DNA from: Deltaproteobacteria bacterium RIFCSPHIGHO2_12_FULL_43_9
GTDB taxonomy: Bacteria; Bdellovibrionota; O2-12-FULL-43-9
Direction of reading: 5' to 3'
DNA: 7,749 nucleotides
Assembly (NCBI GenBank): GCA_001798265.1
Contig: MGRR01000103.1
Location: 142 to 7,890 of the forward strand
Below are positions 1 through 6,073 of this stretch, in pieces. Both the position numbers and the translations under genes were made by a program. The notes beneath the pieces were generated by a model. It was not told where the DNA came from. It made no database searches and saw only the letters and a program-made list of their open reading frames with translations. The stretch's first letter is position 1. Each line of letters opens with the position of its first letter.

Positions 1-514
1 TGGTCAGCGGCAAAGGATAGGTATTGCCAGATCTCTGGCCGTGAATCCAAGTTTAATTATTTGTGACGAACCTGTGTCCGCACTTGATGTCTCCATTCAG
101 GCCCAAATTATTAATCTACTTGAGGATCTTCAGGAACAACTGAATCTGACGTACCTATTTATTTCTCACGATTTGAGGGTTGTTGAACATATATCAGACA
201 GGGTGGCCGTGATGTATTTGGGCAAGCTTATGGAGGTAGCTGACTCGAAAACAATCTATAAAAATCCAAAACATCCTTACACCGTTGCACTACTCTCCGC
301 CGTTCCACTTCCTGATCCCGCGCATAAAAAACATAGAATTTTGCTAAAGGGCGATGTTGCAAGTCCACTTACTCCGCCACCCGGTTGTGTTTTTCACACA
401 CGTTGCCAGATGAACATCATCAATGATTGCAAAACCATTGTGCCCCCACTTAGGCAAATTAATGGCCCCCAACATTTTACGGCCTGCCACTTAGCAGAGC
501 AGGTCCATCTCTAA
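1..514 (+). CDS. Peptide ABC transporter ATP-binding protein, C-terminal part (OppF/DppF type)
   Basis: This is the last 170 codons of an ATPase subunit that powers import of di- or oligopeptides (or nickel or similar solutes) through an inner-membrane permease. The frame is open from base 2, so the start lies outside the window. Numbering from the first full codon, the end of the ABC signature (GQRQRIGIAR, 1-10) is followed by Walker B LIICDE (18-23), the D-loop SALD (26-29) and the H-loop histidine in ISHD (His56). The C-terminal extension typical of the Opp/Dpp group follows: HPYT at 91-94, then four cysteines (129, 135, 143, 162) in the pattern GCVFHTRC, DC, ACH. In studied relatives these cysteines hold an iron-sulfur cluster. 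Walker A is not visible. The fold and subgroup are secure, but the transported substrate cannot be told. The permease genes would be expected to the left. Confidence 0.95.
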   Translation, partial: GQRQRIGIARSLAVNPSLIICDEPVSALDVSIQAQIINLLEDLQEQLNLTYLFISHDLRVVEHISDRVAVMYLGKLMEVADSKTIYKNPKHPYTVALLSAVPLPDPAHKKHRILLKGDVASPLTPPPGCVFHTRCQMNIINDCKTIVPPLRQINGPQHFTACHLAEQVHL

Positions 515-521
515 AATACGA

Positions 522-555
522 TTTTTCCTCTGTCCCCCTGGGGTCGGAGGAAAAA
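522..555. other. Long imperfect hairpin after the ABC gene
   Basis: Five T residues plus an 11-nt arm (527-537) pair with an 11-nt arm (540-550) plus five A residues. The 11-bp part has one G-T wobble and one T-T mismatch. The run of T lies on the 5' side and the run of A on the 3' side, the reverse of an intrinsic terminator on either strand. It could still stabilise the 3' end of the ABC transporter mRNA or mark a degenerate repeat. No function is shown. Confidence 0.45.
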
Positions 556-566
556 ATAGCGTGACC

Positions 567-600
567 GTACAATTTTCGACCGAACCGTCCAATTTTGGAC
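567..600. promoter_or_regulatory. Two tandem palindromic boxes, possible activator binding sites
   Basis: Two copies of a 20-bp unit begin at 564 and 584. Each carries a 14-nt imperfect palindrome. The second (587-600, gtccaattttggac) has perfect 6-bp arms around a TT centre, and the first (567-580, gtacaattttcgac) pairs at four of six arm positions. Exact two-helical-turn spacing, upstream of a sigma-54-like promoter, is how enhancer-binding activators are often arranged. The boxes are centred about 64 and 84 bp before the predicted transcription start. The regulatory role is inferred from layout only. Confidence 0.35.
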
Positions 601-631
601 CCCCCCTGTGAAATTTTGAGCTTAAAAATTG

Positions 632-647
632 TGGCATGTCTCATGCA
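632..647 (+). promoter_or_regulatory. Candidate sigma-54 (-24/-12) promoter for comM
   Basis: The sequence tggcatgtctcatgca fits the TGGCAyG-N4-wTGCa pattern recognised by RpoN holoenzyme. The invariant GG (633-634) and GC (645-646) are spaced as required, 12 nt from G634 to C646. Transcription would begin near 658, only about 3 nt before the comM start codon, giving an essentially leaderless mRNA. That agrees with the lack of a Shine-Dalgarno sequence there. A chance match cannot be excluded. Confidence 0.4.
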
Positions 648-660
648 ACTTGGCTTTTTC

Positions 661-2262
661 ATGATTGCACAGGTAACAAGTGGGACGGTTTTGGGTATTC
701 AGGGTGAGCTGGTTACGGTTGAACTGGAGACTTCTCCTGGGCTTCCGGAGTTTTCGGCGCTGGGAGCCAATGATCCTATAATCAAAGAGAGCCGCCACAG
801 AATCGCTTCTGCCCTCCGTGCATTGGATATAGATATTCCTTCTAAAAGAATTATTGTAAACCTTGCCCCCGCAACCCTTCCTAAGAGGGGAACAAATTTT
901 GATCTGCCAATTGCGATCGCACTGCTGATTTCGACCGGCCAAATCGATCAGGAGTCTATTGCCGACGTTGTAATGGTTGGTGAGCTGTCGCTTGATGGGG
1001 GCTTAAGGGGAATAAGGGGTGTAATTCCAATTGGTATGCGCTCGATACTGCAGGGGGTCAAGACTCTAATCATCCCAGCTGAGAATGGGGCTGAGGCTTC
1101 AACGCTGCCAAACATAGAGGTTTTTGCTGCGAGTCATCTGATTGAGGTTATAGAGCATTTACGTGGTGGACAATCCTTACACAGGATTAAACCTGTTGCC
1201 TGGACCAGGAGCGAGAAAAATTTGAAATCTTTTCCAAATATTATAGGGCAACCTGTTGCGAAGAGGGCAATTGAAATAGCTGCCGCCGGAAATCACCACA
1301 TATTATTTTCCGGACCACCGGGCTCTGGAAAAACAATGCTTGCAGAAATATTTCCCTCTCTTCTTCCTCCATTAACAGATGTTGAAGCGTTGGAGGTTAT
1401 GGCTATCCACTCAATGATTGGGAGCAGTAAGATTCCACAAAGGGTAAGACCTTTTCGGGCTCCTCATCACCACACAACCCCTGTTGGTTTAACCGGTGGT
1501 GGCACTGTTCCCACCCCGGGAGAGGTTACGCTTGCGCATAGAGGTGTTCTTTTTCTGGATGAGCTTCCGGAGTTTTCCAGAGCCTCACTGGAGGCATTGC
1601 GTGAACCGCTATCCTCCGGGGCGGTAACTGTTTCTAGAGCAGGTGGGAGAGAGATTTTTCCTGCAAAATTTGTATTGATTGCGGCCATGAATCCATGTCC
1701 TTGCGGATATTATGGCATAGATGATTATAGCTGCAGATGTTCTTTGCCGGAGATTATCAGGTATCAGCAAAAGCTCTCTGGTCCTATCCTGGACCGGATT
1801 CCCATAAGGGTGGTAATGGCGCCTGCGAAAGAGTATGAATTTTGCAACAGTACTGAATCATGCATGGAGGTGGATTCTACGTTAAAAAGAATAGCGCAGG
1901 CGCGTGCCATGCAAATTAAGAGGTTTGAAAAACCAAACAGCGAGTTAACGCATCATGAACTTGTCGCAATCATTTATAATGACAAAAATATCCAGAATCT
2001 TCTGGCCAAGCTGTCAAAGGAGTATGTGTTAACCTACCGCGCGATGGATTTAGCTCTTCAGGTTGCATTGACAATTGCAAATATTGAGGGGCGGGGAGAA
2101 TTAAAAGAGGATGATCTTCTGGAATCTGTTTCTTATCAGAGGAGCGTTCTTCAAAGGGATTTAAGCAGGCGTCTTATTCGTCGTCCTCAGGGAAGTGGGC
2201 ATCTTCAGAGAGATAATGTGAAAGAAAGAACTGAAGATGGAAATTCCACTTTCGGTGGATAG
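661..2262 (+). CDS. comM: ComM/YifB family AAA+ ATPase (Mg-chelatase-like)
   Basis: This 533-residue protein belongs to the YifB/ComM family. ComM is a cytoplasmic hexameric helicase that promotes branch migration when DNA is integrated during natural transformation, and in many non-competent bacteria its role is unknown. The N-terminal ChlI-like domain (about 1-175) starts with the family pattern MIAQVTSGTVLGIQG. The AAA+ module has Walker A GPPGSGKT (218-225), Walker B GVLFLDEL (295-302, Asp300-Glu301), sensor 1 in AAMNPCPCG (Asn344), the four family cysteines (346, 348, 358, 360) and GPILDRI (374-380). The Mg-chelatase C-terminal domain follows, to about residue 495. The start at 661 is chosen by family alignment, since upstream in-frame starts (TTG 595, ATG 643) add residues the family lacks. 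No ribosome binding site precedes it. The tail after YQRS (492-495) is about 38 residues, longer than usual, and it lies largely in the overlap with the converging lipoprotein gene. Confidence 0.95.
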   Translation: MIAQVTSGTVLGIQGELVTVELETSPGLPEFSALGANDPIIKESRHRIASALRALDIDIPSKRIIVNLAPATLPKRGTNFDLPIAIALLISTGQIDQESIADVVMVGELSLDGGLRGIRGVIPIGMRSILQGVKTLIIPAENGAEASTLPNIEVFAASHLIEVIEHLRGGQSLHRIKPVAWTRSEKNLKSFPNIIGQPVAKRAIEIAAAGNHHILFSGPPGSGKTMLAEIFPSLLPPLTDVEALEVMAIHSMIGSSKIPQRVRPFRAPHHHTTPVGLTGGGTVPTPGEVTLAHRGVLFLDELPEFSRASLEALREPLSSGAVTVSRAGGREIFPAKFVLIAAMNPCPCGYYGIDDYSCRCSLPEIIRYQQKLSGPILDRIPIRVVMAPAKEYEFCNSTESCMEVDSTLKRIAQARAMQIKRFEKPNSELTHHELVAIIYNDKNIQNLLAKLSKEYVLTYRAMDLALQVALTIANIEGRGELKEDDLLESVSYQRSVLQRDLSRRLIRRPQGSGHLQRDNVKERTEDGNSTFGG

Positions 2263-3394
2263 AGAGTGAGGCTTCCTTGTTGTTCCCCTCTTCTATGGGC
2301 AGATAGAGCTTCATTCTTACAATGTAGAGCTTTGGCACCGGATTACCTTCAGATGTTTTTCTCTCTCGCACAGCCTCATAAATATATATTGTTTCTTTTG
2401 GGAGTTGCTTAACATATGCCCTGGGAACCCATTTGTCGGGATCAATTGAATATTCATATTCTGTCTGTGTAAATCCAAGCCTCTCTAATTCAGCATCTTT
2501 AAATTGTAAATATTCTTCTGGTGTAACTCTTGAAATGAAATGTAACGACAGGTTCGCGTTTTCCGGTTTTTCCGGTGTAGATAATCCGGATATAATGTAC
2601 GACCTTTGATGGGAAATGATTTTTACATCCAAAAGCGGATCTTGCGCGATAATAACCTCGGATGTTGATTCTATTGGGATGAAGATTGGATTATCTTTGG
2701 TGTTTGGTGGAACTAGCCCAAAGAATGTATCTTTTGGAGACGTAAATTCATCGGGGTTGTTGGCGTTTTGCGGGATTGCGGAAGGCAATAATATCTTGTC
2801 GGAGATTTTCACAAAATTCATTTTGCCTTCAACCCTTAGAAGATCAGGCTTTTTGGATGTTGGATCATTTTGGAAATAGAAGCTTTTCCAGATAACTGAT
2901 AAGGAGTCATTTTCTATCTTATAATCGAGGGCCCCACCTTTTTTACCACAGCTTCCCCTAAGGAATACTTCTATCTTCCCCGGTTTTGTTCCATTGAACG
3001 TGACAGGACTGAGGGCCAAGCATGCTTCGTTGGCATTATATGTGCCAGATTCATATATCGGTAACCCTGTGACTATACCCTCTTTTTCTATTGCGATGCC
3101 ACCTGAATAGATGATGTATTCACCATTGGGTTTAAATACCAGTCTATGTTCTTTTCCCTGAATTGAAACTGAGGTCTCGTGGCCGTTTGAATTGAAAGAT
3201 TTTAAGACCGAACCATCATGTACCTTAAAAGTAACCTGTCTACCCGGTATAGGCGGTGGCGCAATATATTCGACCTCTCCGCTATAAAGTGTCCATGTCC
3301 CGGTTAACGCACCTGGATCATTATTCATCCCGCATCCAGCCGTAAGGAGGGACAATAAAAATACAATTAAGGGGAACAGAATGTGATTCTTCAT
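2174..3394 (-). CDS. Lipoprotein of unknown function
   Basis: The gene encodes 406 residues with a lipoprotein signal peptide. A Lys-containing n-region is followed by a hydrophobic stretch ILFPLIVFLLSLL and the lipobox LTAGC, so Cys21 should be lipidated. Residue 22 is Gly, not Asp, so sorting to the outer membrane is likely if Lol rules apply. The start at 3394 is preferred because AGGA lies 6 nt upstream, whereas it directly abuts the ATG at 3400. An in-frame ATG at 3445 has no such support. The first part (residues about 25-190) is rich in beta-type sequence (TGTWTLYSGEVEYI, EHRLVFKPNGEYIIYSGG) and could be a lipocalin- or sandwich-like fold. The second part is charged and ends in an acidic EDDE. 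I do not recognise the family. The last 89 bp overlap the comM 3' end on the other strand. Confidence 0.85.
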   Translation of the reverse strand: MKNHILFPLIVFLLSLLTAGCGMNNDPGALTGTWTLYSGEVEYIAPPPIPGRQVTFKVHDGSVLKSFNSNGHETSVSIQGKEHRLVFKPNGEYIIYSGGIAIEKEGIVTGLPIYESGTYNANEACLALSPVTFNGTKPGKIEVFLRGSCGKKGGALDYKIENDSLSVIWKSFYFQNDPTSKKPDLLRVEGKMNFVKISDKILLPSAIPQNANNPDEFTSPKDTFFGLVPPNTKDNPIFIPIESTSEVIIAQDPLLDVKIISHQRSYIISGLSTPEKPENANLSLHFISRVTPEEYLQFKDAELERLGFTQTEYEYSIDPDKWVPRAYVKQLPKETIYIYEAVRERKTSEGNPVPKLYIVRMKLYLPIEEGNNKEASLSIHRKWNFHLQFFLSHYLSEDAHFPEDDE

Positions 3395-3415
3395 TTTCAT
3401 TCCTAGAAAACCTAA

Positions 3416-3445
3416 TATATATCCTCTATTCCGGATTGTTTGCAA
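3416..3445 (-). promoter_or_regulatory. Putative sigma-70-type promoter of the lipoprotein gene
   Basis: On the minus strand TTGCAA (3445-3440) and TATATA (3421-3416) are separated by 18 nt, each matching four of six consensus positions. The predicted start near 3409 leaves a leader of about 15 nt that contains the AGGA ribosome binding site. Low-complexity AT sequence makes such matches easy to find by chance. Confidence 0.35.
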
Positions 3446-3515
3446 CTAAAATGCCAATAAAATGGCTATATAAAAATGAACAATCTATTGAATTCATTGA
3501 AGATTCTCTAGATTC

Positions 3516-3545
3516 CCAATTTCGGGCAGTGACAATTTTGAGCTT
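3516..3545 (+). repeat. Intergenic motif shared with the comM upstream region
   Basis: Two blocks here recur upstream of comM in the same order. ccaatttcgggc (3516-3527) matches 589-600 at 10 of 12 positions. gtgacaattttgagctt (3529-3545) matches 608-623 except for one extra C. The spacing between the blocks differs by 6 nt and the flanks are unlike. This suggests a dispersed, decayed intergenic repeat or a shared protein-binding site, not a recent duplication. Confidence 0.4.
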
Positions 3546-3564
3546 TTTCACCCCCGCATTTACA

Positions 3565-3749
3565 TGATTCTTTCCGTTATTTAGTGAAGGTTAATCGTGA
3601 TACACAACGGTGTCTTGAGCGTCATCCTGAGCCGAAGGCGAAGGATCTCTTCACAATTTAGCAGGAGATCCTTCGCCTTCGGCTCAGGATGACGAATGGT
3701 CACCTCAGGATGACGATAGTCAGGTTCCACTAAATTCCGGAAAGAATCA
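3565..3749. mobile_element. MITE with terminal inverted repeats and 9-bp target duplication
   Basis: This 185-bp element has no coding capacity of its own. Its ends form a perfect 12-bp inverted repeat (TGATTCTTTCCG at 3565-3576 and its complement at 3738-3749). The repeat continues inwards with a further conserved ATTTAGTG after two mismatches, for about 22 bp in all. The 9-mer gcatttaca flanks it directly on both sides (3556-3564 and 3750-3758), as expected for a target-site duplication. Most of the interior is a 30-bp perfect palindrome (3620-3694). Non-autonomous elements of this kind are moved by the transposase of a related insertion sequence elsewhere in the genome. A 9-bp duplication is seen with several IS families (for example IS4- and IS5-type elements) and does not identify the partner. 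The intact duplication points to a fairly recent insertion. A spurious 62-codon minus-strand frame crosses it. Confidence 0.8.
3620..3694. repeat. 30-bp perfect inverted repeat (REP-like palindrome) inside the MITE
   Basis: Arms 3620-3649 and 3665-3694 are exact reverse complements of 30 bp around a 15-nt loop. The arm begins cgtcatcctgagccgaagg and ends in ggatctc. From general knowledge, palindromes built on gtcatcctgag and aaggatct are a common interspersed repeat in many unrelated bacteria. A third, partial copy of the outer arm (ctcaggatgacg, 3704-3715) follows in tandem, repeating 3683-3694 at a 21-bp period. Transcripts from either side would form a very stable stem. Confidence 0.9.
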
Positions 3750-3849
3750 GCATTTACATAATAAGACATAGTTACTGCAGGTCAGGTTTTCATACAGGTT
3801 CGTCGAAGAATTTGGACATAAATAGCAATAAAATTGAATAGTTATACCA

Positions 3850-4110
3850 ATGGGGTTACAATGATGAGTGAGAGCAGTCCTCGATGGTTTGGTTCAAGCA
3901 AAATTTAGGGTTTGGCCTTATTTTCAGGGTAGGTTTGCCTTTTTCCAAATAGGGGAATGGGTAAACCGAAAGACTCTATGTCTGGGAAGGGGATGTGTTC
4001 ATCCTAGAAGCTCCATCTCGGTAGCTTGACTTAATGGACTAGGTCAAGGATTCATACCTCCTGTAAGTAAGACCAAAAATGAGGCTCCTTTACGGAGCCT
4101 CATTTTTTTT
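3850..4110 (+). ncRNA. Candidate structured untranslated RNA of unknown class, ending at a terminator
   Basis: No convincing reading frame crosses this stretch, but it holds several stems and ends in an intrinsic terminator. The clearest stem pairs 3932-3940 with 3959-3967 (nine pairs, two of them G-T) and continues, after one T-T mismatch, with 3942-3946 against 3953-3957. Next come a 4-bp hairpin (3971-3974 with 3980-3983), a hairpin with arms aagct/agctt (4008-4012 with 4023-4027) and a 9-bp hairpin (4025-4033 with 4040-4048). The last two share 4025-4027 and so exclude each other. An imperfect direct repeat (3909 onward and 3932 onward) lies within it. I looked for hallmarks of 6S RNA, tmRNA, RNase P RNA, SRP RNA and common riboswitches and recognised none. 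The 5' boundary is arbitrary. It may instead be decayed DNA or the leader of the gene at 4125. Confidence 0.3.
4075..4110 (+). terminator. Strong intrinsic terminator
   Basis: An 8-bp G+C-rich stem (gaggctcc, 4081-4088, with ggagcctc, 4094-4101) closes a 5-nt loop and is extended by A-T pairs from the flanking run of A. Eight T residues follow (4103-4110). The A-rich 5' side means it could also work on the minus strand. No plus-strand protein gene ends nearby, so the transcript it ends is unexplained. The next start codon is only 15 nt downstream. Confidence 0.9.
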
Positions 4111-4124
4111 AGTATGATTGGTGC

Positions 4125-4700
4125 ATGAAGCAAATAATGGTTTCGTGCATATTCCTTCTCTGCGTTCCTCTCTTCTCCTATTCCGCTTTTTCTCAAGATT
4201 CTGATCTGCCAAGTTTCAATGGTTATAGAAGAGGCATCCAAAAAATCTTCGCGGAGGAGGTTTCGAGTAAAGAGAGTATTGCCCAGGTGAGCCAGACCGC
4301 GAGGCTTTTAGCTATTATGGAGTTTATGGAGCCATTCGGATATTCTAGCTTCTTTGCTTGTTTGAAAAAGTATCCATCCTGGGAGGATTTAAGCGCGACA
4401 AAACGGGAGCAGGTTGTTGATGCCTGTGGAAGGGTTGCGAGGTCTGCCTCTACGAAAAGCGTTGGGCCGGTTCCGGCGTCAGCAATAGCCCAGGGAATCC
4501 CATCAACGGCCACTTCATCGATCGATGTTAAGCTAACAGAGATATTAAGCAGATTAAAAGATATAGAGAGCCGTGTTTCCACGCTCCAGGAGCAGCAGAG
4601 AACAATCCAGGAGAATATACTCTCAGGTCGTGAGCGTGCTGCCCCCAGAAGACCCGCGACAAGTGAACCACAGACCACGGAAGAAGAGGTTGTAGAGTAG
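4125..4700 (+). CDS. Secreted protein with C-terminal coiled coil, unknown function
   Basis: The gene encodes 191 residues with a Sec-type signal peptide: MKQ, a hydrophobic core (IMVSCIFLLCVPLF) and a plausible signal peptidase I site after AFS (residue 23). The mature part has a helical region (about 35-108) with cysteines at 79 and 101 that could form a disulfide. A Ser/Ala/Pro linker (109-132) follows. Residues 137, 140, 144, 147, 151, 154, 158 and 161 (L, I, L, I, V, L, Q, I) give an unbroken heptad pattern, so a coiled-coil oligomer is likely. The tail is rich in Pro and Glu. I do not recognise a family. No clear ribosome binding site precedes 4125, and the in-frame ATG at 4137 is an alternative start that still leaves a signal peptide. 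Two adjacent TAG triplets end the frame, 4 nt before the hydrolase gene, which suggests co-transcription. Confidence 0.8.
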   Translation: MKQIMVSCIFLLCVPLFSYSAFSQDSDLPSFNGYRRGIQKIFAEEVSSKESIAQVSQTARLLAIMEFMEPFGYSSFFACLKKYPSWEDLSATKREQVVDACGRVARSASTKSVGPVPASAIAQGIPSTATSSIDVKLTEILSRLKDIESRVSTLQEQQRTIQENILSGRERAAPRRPATSEPQTTEEEVVE

Positions 4701-4704
4701 TAGA

Positions 4705-5229
4705 ATGCCCAGACCAGCCCTTTTGGTAATAGACATGCTAAATGATTTTATACTCCCCGGGGCGCCGTTAGAGGTTAAGGGTGGAAGAGACATAATCCCT
4801 GCGATTAAGAGTGAGATCAAAAAGGCAAGGGATGCAGGAATTCCGGTTTTTTATCTGTGCGATTCCCATGATAAAGATGATAAAGAGTTTAGATATTGGC
4901 CTCCGCACGCTGTTTCCGGCTCCAGTGGGGGCAACATTATAGAAGAGTTATCACCCAAGAAGGGGGATATAGTTATTCCAAAAAAGACACTCTCCTCCTT
5001 TTTCGAGACCCCGCTCCACGCGGAGCTGCGGAAAAGAAAGATAGACAAGCTGATTCTAACGGGGGTTTGTACCAATATCTGCGTACTGTACGCTGCTTTT
5101 GATGGAATGATCAGGGGGTATGGGGTTGAGATTCCGGAGTCGTGTGTTGCTGGGCTATCTGCGGCAGACCACAAATATGCCTTGAGCCAACTTACTGAGG
5201 TTCTTAAAATTGCTAAAAAGAGGAAATAG
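4705..5229 (+). CDS. Isochorismatase-like cysteine hydrolase, nicotinamidase type
   Basis: This 174-residue cytosolic protein has the complete active-site pattern of the isochorismatase-like hydrolases. The catalytic triad is Asp10 (LLVIDMLNDF), Lys93 (KKTLSSFF) and Cys126 (GVCTNICV), with the cis-peptide region just before the cysteine. Asp53, His55 and His68 in CDSHDKDD and WPPH match the metal ligands of nicotinamidases, so hydrolysis of nicotinamide to nicotinate for NAD salvage is the best guess. Other amide substrates occur in the superfamily and cannot be excluded. Length is normal for the family. The start lies 4 nt after the stop of the upstream secreted protein, and the nearest purine-rich site (agagg) is 15 nt away, so translation may be coupled. 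The last 17 bp overlap the converging membrane-protein gene. Confidence 0.93.
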   Translation: MPRPALLVIDMLNDFILPGAPLEVKGGRDIIPAIKSEIKKARDAGIPVFYLCDSHDKDDKEFRYWPPHAVSGSSGGNIIEELSPKKGDIVIPKKTLSSFFETPLHAELRKRKIDKLILTGVCTNICVLYAAFDGMIRGYGVEIPESCVAGLSAADHKYALSQLTEVLKIAKKRK

Positions 5230-5803
5230 AGAGTTTCCTGAGTACATCTACAATCTTTAAGATGCGGATTTCATCTTTAATTATATAATCTTCCCTGAAG
5301 CTGGTTTTATTTTTATTTACATGGATTGTGTATCCCCGTTTGTTTGAATTATTAGTATGCGCGATGTTTAACAGTGAATGTTCAAATCTATTTAGGAATT
5401 TTGTCCAATCCAGATTTTTTTCAGACCAAAAATGGAGACGTCCTTTGTGGAATATGTAAGGCAAGAGATTTTTCTGTTTAGGAGCCCATTTTTCATCCCC
5501 ACCATATTCAATCCTGACCCCGAATGGAATGCACCCTTGTGTTTCTAGGGTCAACAGTGTTATTGGAATGTTTGATTTATGGGCCATCTCCTTTACGATA
5601 ATCCTCTCTGACGGATTCACTACCCTTCTATGTTCCGATATCGATATCTTGAAGCCTATTTCCTTTTTTGGCTGCAAATTGTTCTCAATTTTCTCCCACG
5701 TTTGTTTGTATTTCCTTTTTTCCCGGAGAGGATTAATAAAAAGATAGTAAACTGGAATGCCTATGCAGAGAAAAATCAATATTAGTGGAATGACCTGGTT
5801 CAT
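5213..5803 (-). CDS. Single-pass membrane protein of unknown function
   Basis: The gene encodes 196 residues. Residues 4-24 form one hydrophobic segment (VIPLILIFLCIGIPVYYLFI), followed at once by a basic stretch (LREKRKYKQ), so the bulk of the protein should face the cytoplasm. The remainder is a mixed alpha/beta domain rich in Lys, Asn and Ile. No motif I can name is present, and only one cysteine lies outside the membrane segment. There is no good ribosome binding site before the ATG at 5803 and no better start nearby. Coding status is supported by an intact frame of this length, a sensible membrane-anchor architecture and the absence of a competing frame on either strand. It converges on the hydrolase gene with a 17-bp overlap and appears to be monocistronic. 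Confidence 0.7.
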   Translation of the reverse strand: MNQVIPLILIFLCIGIPVYYLFINPLREKRKYKQTWEKIENNLQPKKEIGFKISISEHRRVVNPSERIIVKEMAHKSNIPITLLTLETQGCIPFGVRIEYGGDEKWAPKQKNLLPYIFHKGRLHFWSEKNLDWTKFLNRFEHSLLNIAHTNNSNKRGYTIHVNKNKTSFREDYIIKDEIRILKIVDVLRKLSISSF

Positions 5804-5966
5804 AGTTTAAAATGGCTTGTTTACTTTTATTAAGTATATATTGCATTTGTGAGCGCGGATAGGGTTTTAGCTGGTATTTCACGGATGGTGCTAATTTTGG
5901 TGAAAATCCGTATTCAGTGAACAATTACAATTATTGCAACGTAGTGCGATTTGTTACTGTATTAAG

Positions 5967-6050
5967 TGCCGAAGAGAGGATTCGAACCTCCACGGGGTTA
6001 CCCCCACTACACCCTGAATGTAGCGCGTCTACCAGTTTCGCCACTTCGGC
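5967..6050 (-). tRNA. tRNA-Leu (anticodon CAG)
   Basis: Read on the minus strand, the 84-nt gene folds as a class II tRNA. The 7-bp acceptor stem is GCCGAAG with CTTCGGC and the discriminator base is A. The D-arm contains TGGTAGAC. The anticodon stem CTACA/TGTAG closes the loop TTCAGGG, with anticodon CAG at 6016-6014. The long variable arm (GGGG/CCCC) is typical of leucine tRNAs. The T-arm GGAGG/CCTCT carries TTCGAAT. It reads CUG codons. The 3' CCA is not encoded (ACTT follows), so it must be added enzymatically. The gene is divergent from rnr, with 72 bp between them. Confidence 0.97.
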
Positions 6051-6073
6051 ATATTTATGAGATCAACCATAGT

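Noticed and set aside
595..660. Longer comM start at TTG 595 or ATG 643
   Set aside because: The family N-terminus begins at the MIAQVTSG segment. The added residues overlap the palindromic boxes and the sigma-54-like promoter and have no ribosome binding site.
3581..3769. 62-codon minus-strand frame
   Set aside because: It is read through the MITE palindrome and starts outside the element. Repeats of this kind often produce false hypothetical proteins, and there is no ribosome binding site or conserved feature.
3850..4110. 6S RNA, tmRNA, RNase P RNA, SRP RNA, group I or II intron, or a common riboswitch
   Set aside because: The diagnostic conserved segments were looked for and not found. 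The fragment aagactctatgtct slightly resembles a group I intron core element, but no partner elements were seen.
4223..4678. 151-codon minus-strand frame
   Set aside because: It lies entirely opposite the secreted coiled-coil gene, which has a signal peptide and heptad pattern. The minus frame shows neither a start signal nor domain features.
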